Assembly: GCA_945897805.1 (NCBI GenBank)
Contig: CAMDFX010000002.1
Span: 62,001 to 126,000 of the forward strand
DNA: 64,000 bases
From: Chryseobacterium gleum
Lineage (GTDB): Bacteria; Bacteroidota; Bacteroidia; Flavobacteriales_D; Crocinitomicaceae
Direction of reading: 5' to 3'
The position numbers were made by a program, and so were the translations under genes. Of this stretch, positions 23,945-33,518 are shown one piece after another; position 1 is the first letter of the stretch; each line of letters opens with the position of its first letter. Under the pieces are notes generated by a model. That model did not search any database and had not been told where the DNA came from. It was given only the letters and a program-made list of their open reading frames with translations.

Positions 23945-25501
23945 TTGTATTTTTTTCTACTCTATTTTGCATTAATTATTGGGATTACCTTTCTCCAAAA
24001 AAAGGAAATATTCAAAGGCGTATTCAAGGTTTCTGGGCAAAAATCTTGGATTGTTTCTGGCTTGTCGTTGTTTATGTTTTATGTTTCTGTTGATCAAGGT
24101 CAATTGATTACGGGCGTCATTCACCAAAAAGGACTTTCTGGACTTTGGATTTTTTGGCCAAGTATTCTTGGTGCTGCTTTTGTGCCGATTGTGCTGGCGC
24201 CACTTTGGTCTAAATTGGACTTCATCACCGACAATCAGTTTATTTTATTCCGATTTTCAGGCAGATCTGCCCGAATTTTACATCAATTTCGATCCGTTTA
24301 TGTGGGTGGCATGGTCGTTGCGTTTTTAATCAGTTTCCATACACTTGCGTTTAGCCGAATTATTCAACTTTATTTCAAGATTAATTTAGATACTTCCATT
24401 TTAATTACAGGAATCATTCTCCTTGCTTTCACCCTGAAAAATAGCTTGAATTTGAAATTTACACTCGATGTTTTTCACTCCGTAATCTATGTTATTAGTT
24501 TGACGATTTCGTTTTATTTCCTTTATAAATTAGCCCACGGCTGGGAACATTCAGTTCAGATTTTAGCCAAAAAAAATCCTGAAACGCTTTCAGTTTTCCC
24601 CAAATCAAGCGATCATTCCAGCTGGAATTCAATTTACCTGTATTTCGGTGTTTTGTGGTGGAGCACGCAACTTTTTGATGGTGGCGGTCCAGAAATGGCG
24701 AGATTTACAGCTGTCAAAGGCAAATGGAATGCCATTAAAACAGGATTATTGCCCGTCATTTTAAATTTATTGCTCTCGCTGCTGCTCATTGTCATGGCGA
24801 TTTTATCTATTTCAATTCATCCCAATCAAAAGGGTGAAATTTCGTTTGTCCAAAACATTTTTGAATCTGTTCCTGATTGGCTAAATCCAATTTGCTTGAT
24901 CGGTTTTTTTGCCATGTACATCACAACGGTAGAATCCATGCTCAACTGGGGCGGTTCGTTTCTGACCATTGATTTTTACAAGACTTATTTGCGACCAAAT
25001 CAATCCAAAAAGCACTACACGATTCTATCCTTTTTGGCGATGACATTCATTTGCATAATTGCGATTTTAATCACGAGAAACATGAGTAGTTTAGAAAATG
25101 TTATCAAAGTGGTTTTTGCAATTTCGGCGGGCGTTGCACCAGTTTATATTTTGCGTTGGTTTTGGCTTCGCATCAACGCTTGGAGCCAACTTTCAGCCAT
25201 GATTGCCTCTGGAGTTTACACTTTGGCTTTTAACTGGTATGTTTCGATTTATCCAATTCAAACGCCAAATTTCAACGAATATAATTGGCAAATTGTAACT
25301 GTAACTGTTTTAACAACCATTACTTGGATTATCGTAACATTTTTAACACCCAAAGATGATGCAATTACGTTAGCGAGATTCAAGGCAATTTTGCCCTCGC
25401 GAAAGAAGATTTTGCAAAAGACAGGCATTGCGCTATTATTGGGTGTTTTGTTGCTGGGTTTTGCGATAGGAATGATTAAAATAATTTTAATCCACGCCTA
25501 G
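23945..25501 (+). CDS. Sodium:solute symporter family (SSS) permease
   Basis: This 518-aa protein has about 13-14 hydrophobic segments over its whole length. The SSS pattern is visible in VSGLSLFMFYVSVDQGQLIT at the start, then the GLWIFWPSILGAAF region and a conserved stretch around WWSTQLFDGGGPEMARF. The substrate cannot be told from sequence. The start is a TTG at 23945, and no in-frame ATG or GTG precedes the first membrane helix. It is convergent with queA, whose 3' end overlaps by 4 nt. Confidence 0.8.
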   Translation: MYFFLLYFALIIGITFLQKKEIFKGVFKVSGQKSWIVSGLSLFMFYVSVDQGQLITGVIHQKGLSGLWIFWPSILGAAFVPIVLAPLWSKLDFITDNQFILFRFSGRSARILHQFRSVYVGGMVVAFLISFHTLAFSRIIQLYFKINLDTSILITGIILLAFTLKNSLNLKFTLDVFHSVIYVISLTISFYFLYKLAHGWEHSVQILAKKNPETLSVFPKSSDHSSWNSIYLYFGVLWWSTQLFDGGGPEMARFTAVKGKWNAIKTGLLPVILNLLLSLLLIVMAILSISIHPNQKGEISFVQNIFESVPDWLNPICLIGFFAMYITTVESMLNWGGSFLTIDFYKTYLRPNQSKKHYTILSFLAMTFICIIAILITRNMSSLENVIKVVFAISAGVAPVYILRWFWLRINAWSQLSAMIASGVYTLAFNWYVSIYPIQTPNFNEYNWQIVTVTVLTTITWIIVTFLTPKDDAITLARFKAILPSRKKILQKTGIALLLGVLLLGFAIGMIKIILIHA

Positions 25502-26733
25502 AAATTCCGCCACAGCAAACTCCCATCGCCATAACTCAAAAAGCGATACTCATTTTCCATCGCAAATTGATAAATCGTTTTCCATTCTTCACCCACGAAT
25601 GCGTGAATCAGTAACAATAAAGTGGATTGCGGCTGGTGAAAATTTGTCAAAATAGCATCCACCATTCTCAAGGTGTAACCGGGTGCTATCAATAATTGGG
25701 TTTTGGTTATCAGGCGATTTATGTTTTTGTCTTCCATGTATTTAACCAAAGATTCCAGCGCAACATTTACCGCAATTTCTTGTGGCAAATCATACGCATC
25801 CCATTGTTGAATGCCAATTTCTGAAAGGTCCAATTGCGCATGCATATGTACTTTGACGCCCATCCAATACAAACTTTCCAAGGTTCGCAACGAAGTAGTT
25901 CCCACAGCAATGAGGTTTTTGGGCAAATGTTGTGCAAGCGAAATAATGGTTTCAAGCGAAACATCTATAAATTCCGAATGCATTTCATGTTCACCCAAAG
26001 TGGCCGTTTTTACAGGTTTGAAAGTACCTGCCCCCACATGCAATGTCACAAAAGAAGTTTCAATTCCTTGTGCTGAAAGACTTTTCATTACGTTTTCTGT
26101 GAAATGCAATCCGGCAGTTGGCGCTGCTACCGAACCGTCATATTTGGCATAAATCGTTTGGTACAATGCCTTGTCTTTTTCTTCAGTATCTCTATTGAGA
26201 TAAGGGGGAAGCGGAACAATTCCTGCATCACTCAAAACTTCGGCAAAACTGATGTCATTTCCGTCCCAAGAAAATTCGATTAAGAAAGAATCCGATAAAC
26301 GTTCTTTTTTGGTGGCCGAAAGCGTATACTTTTTTTGTGCGGTTTCTATTTGTAAAACAAGCGTTTCATCTTTCCACTTTTTAGCACCGCCAACCATGCA
26401 TTTCCATAAAACACGGTCTTTTTGAAACATGGCGGTCGTGATATCTGAATAATGATCGGCTGGTTCGAGACAAAATAATTCAATTTTACCCCCTGATTGC
26501 TTGTTGAATATCAATCTTGCCTCTACCACTTTGGTGTCATTCATGATCAACATCGTATCAGAAGGCAAAAAAGAAGCCAAATCAGAATAAACGGCTTGAT
26601 CTATTTTTCCATCTTTGTAAATCAACAACTTGCTTGAATCTCTGGGTTCAACAGGATATTTCGCGATTTTTTCCTCAGGCAAATCATAGTTGAAATGCGC
26701 CATCGAAGTGTTTTGTACAATGTTTTTTGACAT
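25498..26733 (-). CDS. queA: S-adenosylmethionine:tRNA ribosyltransferase-isomerase
   Basis: This 411-aa protein has the QueA signature motifs: FNYDLPEEKIAKYPVEPRD near the start, YDGSVAAPTAGLHFT in the centre and LHVGAGTFKPV. The enzyme moves the ribosyl group of SAM to preQ1 in tRNA to form epoxyqueuosine in the cytoplasm. It is longer than the E. coli enzyme, mainly because of an N-terminal extension and small insertions. The MAHFNYD methionine ten residues in could also be the start. A near-perfect promoter lies just upstream. Confidence 0.95.
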   Translation of the reverse strand: MSKNIVQNTSMAHFNYDLPEEKIAKYPVEPRDSSKLLIYKDGKIDQAVYSDLASFLPSDTMLIMNDTKVVEARLIFNKQSGGKIELFCLEPADHYSDITTAMFQKDRVLWKCMVGGAKKWKDETLVLQIETAQKKYTLSATKKERLSDSFLIEFSWDGNDISFAEVLSDAGIVPLPPYLNRDTEEKDKALYQTIYAKYDGSVAAPTAGLHFTENVMKSLSAQGIETSFVTLHVGAGTFKPVKTATLGEHEMHSEFIDVSLETIISLAQHLPKNLIAVGTTSLRTLESLYWMGVKVHMHAQLDLSEIGIQQWDAYDLPQEIAVNVALESLVKYMEDKNINRLITKTQLLIAPGYTLRMVDAILTNFHQPQSTLLLLIHAFVGEEWKTIYQFAMENEYRFLSYGDGSLLWRNF

Positions 26734-26753
26734 AATCTATAAATTCCGGTGCA

Positions 26754-26784
26754 CAAAAGTACGATTGAAAAGAGATTACTCCAA
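26754..26784 (-). promoter_or_regulatory. Promoter of queA
   Basis: On the minus strand, TTG (26784-26782), a 20-nt spacer and TACTTTTG (26761-26754) fit the Bacteroidota consensus exactly. The box ends 20 nt before the ATG at 26733. Confidence 0.7.
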
Positions 26785-26894
26785 CTTGTTGCATGATAAT
26801 GAAATCACTTCAAGCAATTAAAAACTTCTTTTATCCATTGAGAAAATAACAAAACAATTTCCATAAATTTACGCTCAACTTAGAAATTAGAACC

Positions 26895-28046
26895 ATGAAA
26901 AAAGATATGAAATTCGGTACAAAAGCCATCCACGCTGGTGCGCATCCAGATCCAACTACAGGGGCAATCATGACGCCTATTTTCCAAACTTCTACTTATG
27001 TGCAAGAATCGCCGGGTGTGAACAAAGGTTTTGGTTATGCGCGCGGGAAAAATCCTACGCGTGAAGCTTTGCAAGAAAACATTGCAGCATTGGAAAACGG
27101 TAAACATTGCGTTTGTTTTTCTAGTGGAATGGGCGCTACGGATGCCGTGATTAGAACTTTACGCCCTGGCGACGAAGTGATTACTGGTGACGATTTGTAT
27201 GGTGGTTCTTACCGTTTGTTTACCAAAATTTATGAACCTTACGGTATCAAATTTCATTTCGTGAATTTAACGGATGCTTCGAATATTTCGCAATATATCA
27301 ACGAGAATACCAAAATGATTTGGGCTGAAACGCCAACCAATCCAACAATGCAAATTATTGACATCGAAGCTTGTTCAAAAATTGCCAAAGCACATAAATT
27401 GACTTTGGTAGTTGACAATACTTTTGCTTCTCCTTATTTACAAAATCCTTTGAATTTAGGCGCAGACATCGTGATGCATTCTGTTACCAAATACCTTGGC
27501 GGACACAGTGATGTGGTGATGGGCGCATTGATTACCAACAGCGACGAATGGCATGAAAAATTGTATTTCATCTTGAATTCTTGTGGTGCAAATCCTGGTC
27601 CGATGGACAGCTTTTTGGTGATGCGAGGAATTAAAACCTTGCATTTGCGTATGGAAAGACATTGTTTCAACGGAAGAAAAGTGGCTGAATATTTGAAAAA
27701 TCATCCGAAAATTGAAAAAGTATATTGGCCAGGTTTTCCCGAGCATCCAAATCATGAAATTGCGAAAAAACAAATGCGTGATTTTGGCGGAATGATTTCT
27801 ATCGTTTTGAAAGATAAAACCATCGAAAATACCTTCAAGGTGGCTTCTTCGTTCCATGTTTTCTCGTTGGCAGAATCATTGGGCGGCGTTGAATCTTTGA
27901 TCAATCATCCAGCGACGATGACACATGCTTCAATACCAAAAGCGGAAAGAGAAAAAGCGGGGGTTGTTGATAATTTATTGCGCTTGAGTGTAGGTGTTGA
28001 AGACATCGAAGACATCTTGGCTGACATCGAACAAGCATTGGCATAA
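26895..28046 (+). CDS. Cystathionine gamma-synthase/lyase family PLP enzyme
   Basis: This 383-aa protein of the Cys/Met metabolism PLP-dependent family opens FGTKAIHAGAHPDPTTGAI. It contains the cofactor-contacting SSGMGA (77-82), DNTFASPYLQ (174-183) and the Schiff-base lysine K199 in HSVTKYLGGHSDV. The C-terminus has SLGGVESLINHPATMTH. The family includes cystathionine gamma-synthase (MetB), cystathionine lyases (MetC, gamma-lyase) and O-acetylhomoserine sulfhydrylase. The length and absence of large insertions favour MetB or gamma-lyase, but sequence reading alone does not separate them. The SDR gene follows with no gap. Confidence 0.85.
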   Translation: MKKDMKFGTKAIHAGAHPDPTTGAIMTPIFQTSTYVQESPGVNKGFGYARGKNPTREALQENIAALENGKHCVCFSSGMGATDAVIRTLRPGDEVITGDDLYGGSYRLFTKIYEPYGIKFHFVNLTDASNISQYINENTKMIWAETPTNPTMQIIDIEACSKIAKAHKLTLVVDNTFASPYLQNPLNLGADIVMHSVTKYLGGHSDVVMGALITNSDEWHEKLYFILNSCGANPGPMDSFLVMRGIKTLHLRMERHCFNGRKVAEYLKNHPKIEKVYWPGFPEHPNHEIAKKQMRDFGGMISIVLKDKTIENTFKVASSFHVFSLAESLGGVESLINHPATMTHASIPKAEREKAGVVDNLLRLSVGVEDIEDILADIEQALA

Positions 28047-28760
28047 ATGTCAAAAACATACATCATCACGGGCGTTTCGAGAGGAATTGGAAAAGCGTTG
28101 GCGGAACATTTTCTCTCGAAAAACCATGCAGTAATTGGCATTGGTCGCGCGCATTCAATTCAAAATCCAAACTTTCACTTCCTTGAATTGGATTTATTAG
28201 ATGCAGAAGCGATTCAAAATTTGAAACTTCCAACCATTGAAAGCGAAGAAATCATTTTGATTAACAACGCGGGAATTATTGGAAATATCGAACGCATTTC
28301 TTCCATGACAGAAGATTGCATCAGTGAAATTATGCAGGTAAATGTTATTGCTCCTATTCAATTAACTCGAAAAATCAGCAAATTTTGCGGTCATGAAAAA
28401 CTATTTACCCTTGTGAATATTAGTTCTGGCGCAGGCAAAAGACCAATTCCTTCATGGGCAGGATATTGTGCTTCCAAAGCAGCGATAGATCTATTTTCTC
28501 AAACTTTTTTGTTGGAAGAACGAGAATTGGGAAAAGCGACGAAAGTGTATTCAGTTTCTCCCGGTGTGATAGATACAGATATGCAACTTCAGATTCGCAC
28601 AACCGATGAAAAAGCATTTTCAAGCTTGGAAAATTTTCAAAATTTGAAATCAGAAAACAAATTAGAAACTCCTGAAAGAATTGCGCTGAAATTGAATAAA
28701 TTGTTAAGTTTTGATTATGGAGATGAAGTAATTTTTTTCCTAAATGAACTAATAATTTAG
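28047..28760 (+). CDS. Short-chain dehydrogenase/reductase
   Basis: This 237-aa classical SDR has the NAD(P)-binding motif ITGVSRGIGKAL (7-18), NNAG near residue 73, the catalytic Ser in NISSGAGKR and the YCASK tyrosine-lysine pair. The family is closest to the sepiapterin/benzil-reductase style, and the substrate is unknown. The ATG directly follows the stop of the PLP enzyme gene, so they form an operon. Confidence 0.85.
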   Translation: MSKTYIITGVSRGIGKALAEHFLSKNHAVIGIGRAHSIQNPNFHFLELDLLDAEAIQNLKLPTIESEEIILINNAGIIGNIERISSMTEDCISEIMQVNVIAPIQLTRKISKFCGHEKLFTLVNISSGAGKRPIPSWAGYCASKAAIDLFSQTFLLEERELGKATKVYSVSPGVIDTDMQLQIRTTDEKAFSSLENFQNLKSENKLETPERIALKLNKLLSFDYGDEVIFFLNELII

Positions 28761-28813
28761 ATTAAAATTACCATTCAATCAATAAAAGGGCCATTTAACC
28801 AATAAATATTCTT

Positions 28814-28821
28814 TATTTTTG
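28814..28821 (+). promoter_or_regulatory. -7 promoter box of the M43 protease gene
   Basis: TATTTTTG matches TAnnTTTG and lies 48 nt before the ATG at 28870. No convincing TTG is present at the -33 position. Confidence 0.45.
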
Positions 28822-28869
28822 AACCTTTTTGTAACTTGTGGCGTTTTAAATAAACTCAAAAAATAAACT

Positions 28870-31041
28870 ATGAAAATTCTTATGGACAAATTTCGATTAA
28901 CAATTATCGCAATTAGCCTTCTCTCCTCATTCTCCTCGTTTGCACAAAAACAAACAATTGACTTGTCAAATACAAGAGACGGCGAAACGGTTGAATATTG
29001 TACAACTCACAAAAAAATGCATGCCTTGATGTCAAATCCTGAGTTCTCCGCTCAGTATGCAATCGACCAAGCACAAATGCAACAAATTGAACAAGATTTA
29101 GCTGCAAATCCTCCGCAAGAGCGCGTAGTTTATAAAGTTCCTGTAGTTTTTCACGTGCTTCACTATGGCGGAGTAGAAAATATTTCTCAAGAACAAATAT
29201 TAGATGCGTTGGCAATTTTAAACCGTGATTTTAGGTTGCAAAATACTGATGCATTGAATGTGCATGCAGATTTCAAAGCAAGCAATGCAGCTGCTACATG
29301 TATTCCATCTGATGTTGAAATTGAGTTTGTTTTGGCTACAAAAGCACCTAATGGAACTTGTTTCAGTGGAATTACCAGAACTCAAAATGCGTTGAGTTTA
29401 GACGGGGCAGATGGAGGTGCTCAAGTAGATGCTATTGTGAGCGGAAACGATGTTTACAACGGACAATGGCCAGGTAACAAATACCTGAACATATTTATTG
29501 CTGCTGAAATTGGCGGTGCTGCTGGTTACACCACAAATCCTAGTGGTTGGAGCGCATCTGCTATGCAAAATGGAATTTGGATTTTACACAATTACGTCGG
29601 TTCAATCGAAACTGGTTCCATAACTGGATCAAGAGCCTTAACACATGAAGTTGGTCACTGGTTAAATCTATCTCATACTTGGGGAGGAAATAATAATCCC
29701 GGTATCGCTTGTGGTTCTGACCAAGTAAATGATACACCAGAAACAAGAGGCGTTACTGCTTGTGCATTGAATGAAAATTTCTGCGGTCCAAGAGCAAATG
29801 TTGAAAACTACATGGACTATTCCTATTGTTCAAAAATGTTTTCAGCAGGTCAAGTAGCTAGAATGCGTGCAGCAATGACCGCTACAAATACGGGAAGAGC
29901 CAATCTAAAATCTGCAGCAAATTTAACTGCTGTTGGTGCTGATGGAAATGTTTATTTGTGCAAAGCAAATTTCACCGTGCCAAAACAAGTGATTTGTGTG
30001 GGCGATACATTGCAATATTCAGATGAATCATACAATGCTGCTTCTGGTTGGACTTGGTCATTCCCAGGTGGAACTCCCGCAACTTCAACAGCACAAAATC
30101 CTACAGTTACTTATACAACTCCTGGCGTTTATAACGTTGTTTTAACCGCAACAGATGGAACAACTTCTGATGTTGAAACTAGAACTTCTTACATCACTGT
30201 ATTGCCAGCTGGAGCTTCCGTTCCTTTCTTCGAAAGTTTTGAAACATACAATCAAACAGCTGATATCACTGGTTTTGCGATTGATAATTCAGTAGGAACT
30301 ACTTCAACTTGGAGTTTAACAAACACTGCTGGTGCAACTGGTTCTAAAAGTATGAAATTGGGTAATTTTACACAATCAGGAACTAATTACGATGAATTGA
30401 TTTCTTCTCCAGTAGATTTATCATCAATCACCTCTCCAACAAACGTAACATTATCATTTAAATATGCTTACCGTAAAAAAGCATCTACAAACAGCGAAAT
30501 CTTAAAGGTGTTTTTAACTGCTGATTGCGGTGATTCTTGGCAACAAAGAAAAACAATTTCTGGAACAAGTTTGTCATCATTGGTTGAGACCGCTGCTTGG
30601 ACGCCAACTTCTGCAGATTGGATAACGGTGCACATGACGAACGTTACTACCCAATATTGGAATCAAAATTTCAGATACAAATTCAGATTTGAGTCCACTG
30701 GAGGAAATAATGTATATTTAGATGACATCAATATTTACGCTGGTGCACCATCAAGTGTAAACGTGCTTGGAATTGAAGAGCAAATTGCAGTAGAAAGTTT
30801 ATCTGTCTTCCCAAACCCAACAGAAGGTGAATTGAACGTAACTTTCAATGTGGTTACTCCAAAAGCAATGTCATTTGTGGTGACAGACGTATTAGGAAAA
30901 ACTATTCAAACACAAAATATTCAAGCTGCAGCAGGCGCAAATGCTGTAGTTCTTTCAACAGAAGGAATTGCTTCAGGCATGTACTTATTGCAAATTGGTG
31001 ATGGCAGCAACAAACAAGTTGTTCAATTCATGGTGAAATAA
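28870..31041 (+). CDS. Secreted M43 (pappalysin-like) metalloprotease with PKD domain and T9SS tail
   Basis: This 723-aa protein starts with a signal peptide ending at SFSSFAQ. A pro-region is followed by the M43 catalytic domain, with zinc motif HEVGHWLNLSH (H259, E260, H263, H269) and the Met-turn VENYMDYS. A PKD domain (ASGWTWSFPGGTPATSTAQN) covers about 370-435, then a jelly-roll-like module runs to ~635. The last ~80 residues are a Por secretion-system sorting domain (VFPNPTEGELNV... GMYLLQI). It should be exported by T9SS and act outside the cell. The start could be the second Met (MDKFRL) five codons on. Confidence 0.9.
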   Translation: MKILMDKFRLTIIAISLLSSFSSFAQKQTIDLSNTRDGETVEYCTTHKKMHALMSNPEFSAQYAIDQAQMQQIEQDLAANPPQERVVYKVPVVFHVLHYGGVENISQEQILDALAILNRDFRLQNTDALNVHADFKASNAAATCIPSDVEIEFVLATKAPNGTCFSGITRTQNALSLDGADGGAQVDAIVSGNDVYNGQWPGNKYLNIFIAAEIGGAAGYTTNPSGWSASAMQNGIWILHNYVGSIETGSITGSRALTHEVGHWLNLSHTWGGNNNPGIACGSDQVNDTPETRGVTACALNENFCGPRANVENYMDYSYCSKMFSAGQVARMRAAMTATNTGRANLKSAANLTAVGADGNVYLCKANFTVPKQVICVGDTLQYSDESYNAASGWTWSFPGGTPATSTAQNPTVTYTTPGVYNVVLTATDGTTSDVETRTSYITVLPAGASVPFFESFETYNQTADITGFAIDNSVGTTSTWSLTNTAGATGSKSMKLGNFTQSGTNYDELISSPVDLSSITSPTNVTLSFKYAYRKKASTNSEILKVFLTADCGDSWQQRKTISGTSLSSLVETAAWTPTSADWITVHMTNVTTQYWNQNFRYKFRFESTGGNNVYLDDINIYAGAPSSVNVLGIEEQIAVESLSVFPNPTEGELNVTFNVVTPKAMSFVVTDVLGKTIQTQNIQAAAGANAVVLSTEGIASGMYLLQIGDGSNKQVVQFMVK

Positions 31042-31061
31042 TAAGCAAGCTTTTTTTTTAA

Positions 31062-31098
31062 AATCCCTGTATGAAAAAGTCATACAGGGATTTTTTTT
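31062..31098 (+). terminator. Terminator of the M43 protease gene
   Basis: AATCCCTGTATGA (31062-31074) pairs perfectly with TCATACAGGGATT (31080-31092) over a 5-nt loop and is followed by a run of T. An AT-rich run also precedes it. Confidence 0.9.
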
Positions 31099-31294
31099 GG
31101 ATTGTTGGATTGTTGGATTGAATGCGTCGGTGCTTTGCGCTCACTGCGCTGCTACCTGCGGTGGTGTCAGATTATTGGACGAAACGATTCAATCGATGGT
31201 TGATCGGAAACTATCTTTTCCTCTTTGTTCAAAATAGTTTTAGATCTGCTAAAAGTTTAAGCTGAATCAATTATTTTTATCCAAAACTCTAAAC

Positions 31295-31302
31295 TACCTT
31301 TG
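31295..31302 (+). promoter_or_regulatory. -7 promoter box of mnmE
   Basis: TACCTTTG fits TAnnTTTG and lies 22 nt before the mnmE ATG. A clear TTG at -33 is absent. Confidence 0.5.
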
Positions 31303-31324
31303 TTGCTCAAATTTCACGCTTTTT

Positions 31325-32752
31325 ATGAATTATTACGGTCAAAACAACGATACAATCTGTGCTTTATCAACTGCAAATGGAATAGGCGCCATTGCCGTAA
31401 TTCGAATTTCTGGCCCGAATGCATTCCCAATTTGTAGTCAGATTTTTTCTAAAAACATAGAAGAATCGACTTCTCACACTGCCCTTTTCGGCAGAATAAA
31501 AACGGGTGAAGGAAACGTAATTGACGAAGTACTTTTGACTGTTTTGCATGAAGGAAGAAGTTTTACGGGTGAAGCTACGGTCGAAATTGCTTGTCATGGT
31601 TCAATCTACATTCAACAACAAATTTTACAATTATTGATTCAAAACGGCTGTCGCATGGCGGAACCGGGAGAATTTACGATGCGTGCTTTTTTGAACGGAA
31701 AAATGGATTTGTCGCAAGCGGAAGCTGTGGCGGATTTGATTGCTTCTCAATCACAAAAAGCGCATGAAGTAGCCATGAACCAAATGCGTGGCGGTTTTTC
31801 GTCAGAACTGAAAGAATTGCGTGAAAAATTGATTCACTTTGCCAGCTTGGTAGAATTGGAACTCGATTTTGCAGAAGAAGATGTAGAATTTGCCGATCGT
31901 TCCCAATTGAAAACCTTGGTCGCCGAAGTGTTAAACTACATTCACCGTTTATTGAAATCGTTTGAACTTGGAAATGCCCTCAAAAATGGCGTTCCGGTAG
32001 CGATTGTAGGCGCACCAAACACAGGAAAAAGCACCTTATTGAACCAATTGGTAGGCGAAAATAGAGCGATTGTAAGCAATATCGCCGGAACCACGCGCGA
32101 TGTAATTGAAGAAACTTTAAACATCGCTGGGATTTTATTCCGTTTGATTGACACCGCAGGGATCCGTGAAGGCTTGAACGAATCCGACAGCGACCGAATT
32201 GAAGCAATTGGAATAGAAAAATCACACGAAAAAATCGCCCAAGCACAATTGGTACTCTTGATGAGTGATTATTCTGCAAACGGTTCAGCTTCTGAAGGTC
32301 ACAACACGATGTCTACAGACGAAACCATTCGTTGGGCACATGAATTGCAAGCAGAATTTCCAAGCAAAAAATTCTTGGTCTTGGCCAATAAATTAGATAT
32401 ACGAAGCGAAAACTCAAACATCGAAACCAATTCAGAAATCGAAATTCAAGCCATTTCGGCGAAAACCGGTCTGGGGATGGAAGAATTAAAAAATTGGTTA
32501 GTTACACAAATCCAATCTGGTTTTGATAGCAGTCAAGAAACGATTGTAACCAATGTGAGACATGTCGAAGCTTTGGAAAAAGCCGCGTTCTCGCTCAATC
32601 AAGCACAAACAGGCTTAGAAACCAACGTCACTGGAGATTTCATCGCTATGGATATTCGACAAGCGATGTTTCACTTGGGAAGCATTACTGGGGATATTTC
32701 AACGGATGATTTGTTGGGTAATATATTTTCTAAGTTTTGTATCGGGAAGTAA
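31325..32752 (+). CDS. mnmE: tRNA uridine-5-carboxymethylaminomethyl(34) synthesis GTPase MnmE
   Basis: This 475-aa protein has the usual length and order: an N-terminal tetrahydrofolate-binding domain (ICALSTANGIGAIAVIRISG), a helical domain, and an inserted G domain with G1 GAPNTGKST near residue 229, G3 DTAG and G4 NKLD. The C-terminal FCIGK carries the catalytic Cys. With MnmG it modifies the wobble uridine of certain tRNAs. It is preceded by a good -7 box at 31295-31302. Confidence 0.97.
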   Translation: MNYYGQNNDTICALSTANGIGAIAVIRISGPNAFPICSQIFSKNIEESTSHTALFGRIKTGEGNVIDEVLLTVLHEGRSFTGEATVEIACHGSIYIQQQILQLLIQNGCRMAEPGEFTMRAFLNGKMDLSQAEAVADLIASQSQKAHEVAMNQMRGGFSSELKELREKLIHFASLVELELDFAEEDVEFADRSQLKTLVAEVLNYIHRLLKSFELGNALKNGVPVAIVGAPNTGKSTLLNQLVGENRAIVSNIAGTTRDVIEETLNIAGILFRLIDTAGIREGLNESDSDRIEAIGIEKSHEKIAQAQLVLLMSDYSANGSASEGHNTMSTDETIRWAHELQAEFPSKKFLVLANKLDIRSENSNIETNSEIEIQAISAKTGLGMEELKNWLVTQIQSGFDSSQETIVTNVRHVEALEKAAFSLNQAQTGLETNVTGDFIAMDIRQAMFHLGSITGDISTDDLLGNIFSKFCIGK

Positions 32753-32831
32753 AAAATCTTACCTTTGATAGTATCAAGATACTATCAAGTGAAACCACCA
32801 TATCAAATAACAAGCAGAATAACGAGTTTAA

Positions 32832-33518
32832 TTACTTCTTCTTCGTAAAAATCGCATCACTCAACCCTGTATTCACTTTGTAATCCGTCAAAGTTATCGT
32901 AATTAGCCCTTTTTTACCAGTTTTGGTTTTCTTTTCCGCCGTTGTTTTATTGATATCGGCAGCAACACTTTTCGGAAGTTTGAAGGCTTTCACGTCAATC
33001 TCGAAAACAAGTTGACTCGGTAAACCAAACGCCGCTTTGTCGCCATAGGTATAGGTCGTGGTAACGGAACCGTTGGTTTTGGTGGTGATTTGCGATTTAA
33101 TAATGAGCGAGCGTTTTGTGTCGATCCATAATTTTGCAAGTACAATTTCACTGTTTTCGCCAGTTGGAACGACGTTGATCAATTTTGTCATGACGCTACC
33201 AATTTTGGTCGAGTCGCCGGCAACAGCCAAGTAGGATTTCTTGTTCGCCAGAAAACCGTTTATTTCCGTGAATCCTTGTTTGGGCAAGATGACAATCCCT
33301 TTCGAAACGACTTTGAACTTATCTTTTTGCTTGAAATAGATAGTCGCTTTCGAAGGCAAGATTTTTATCATGGGAATGTTTGCTTTCACATTGGCAATCA
33401 CCGTGTAATCGTTCACTGTGTTCAGCTTCGTTACAACTTTGCTTAGAATATCATTCGCTTCTTGCGCTATAACGCCAAATTGAATTGCGATGATTAAAAG
33501 GGTAAGGAACTTTTTCAT
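32832..33518 (-). CDS. LolA-like outer-membrane lipoprotein-sorting family protein
   Basis: This 228-aa protein has a signal peptide (MKKFLTLLIIAIQFGVIAQ). Beta-strand-rich sequence typical of LolA/LolB-fold proteins follows, with DILSKVVTKLNTVNDYTVIA at the start and a late conserved DYKVNTGLSDAIFTKKK. Its start overlaps the stop of the ABC permease by one base, so it is the third gene of that operon. It may receive or deliver the exporter's lipid substrate in the periplasm. The substrate is unknown. Confidence 0.7.
   Translation of the reverse strand: MKKFLTLLIIAIQFGVIAQEANDILSKVVTKLNTVNDYTVIANVKANIPMIKILPSKATIYFKQKDKFKVVSKGIVILPKQGFTEINGFLANKKSYLAVAGDSTKIGSVMTKLINVVPTGENSEIVLAKLWIDTKRSLIIKSQITTKTNGSVTTTYTYGDKAAFGLPSQLVFEIDVKAFKLPKSVAADINKTTAEKKTKTGKKGLITITLTDYKVNTGLSDAIFTKKK

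Noticed and set aside
31099-31200. GGATTGTT repeated nearly three times, then a GC-richer stretch
   Set aside because: This is a short simple repeat just after a terminator. The following bases show no gene, hairpin or RNA signature.
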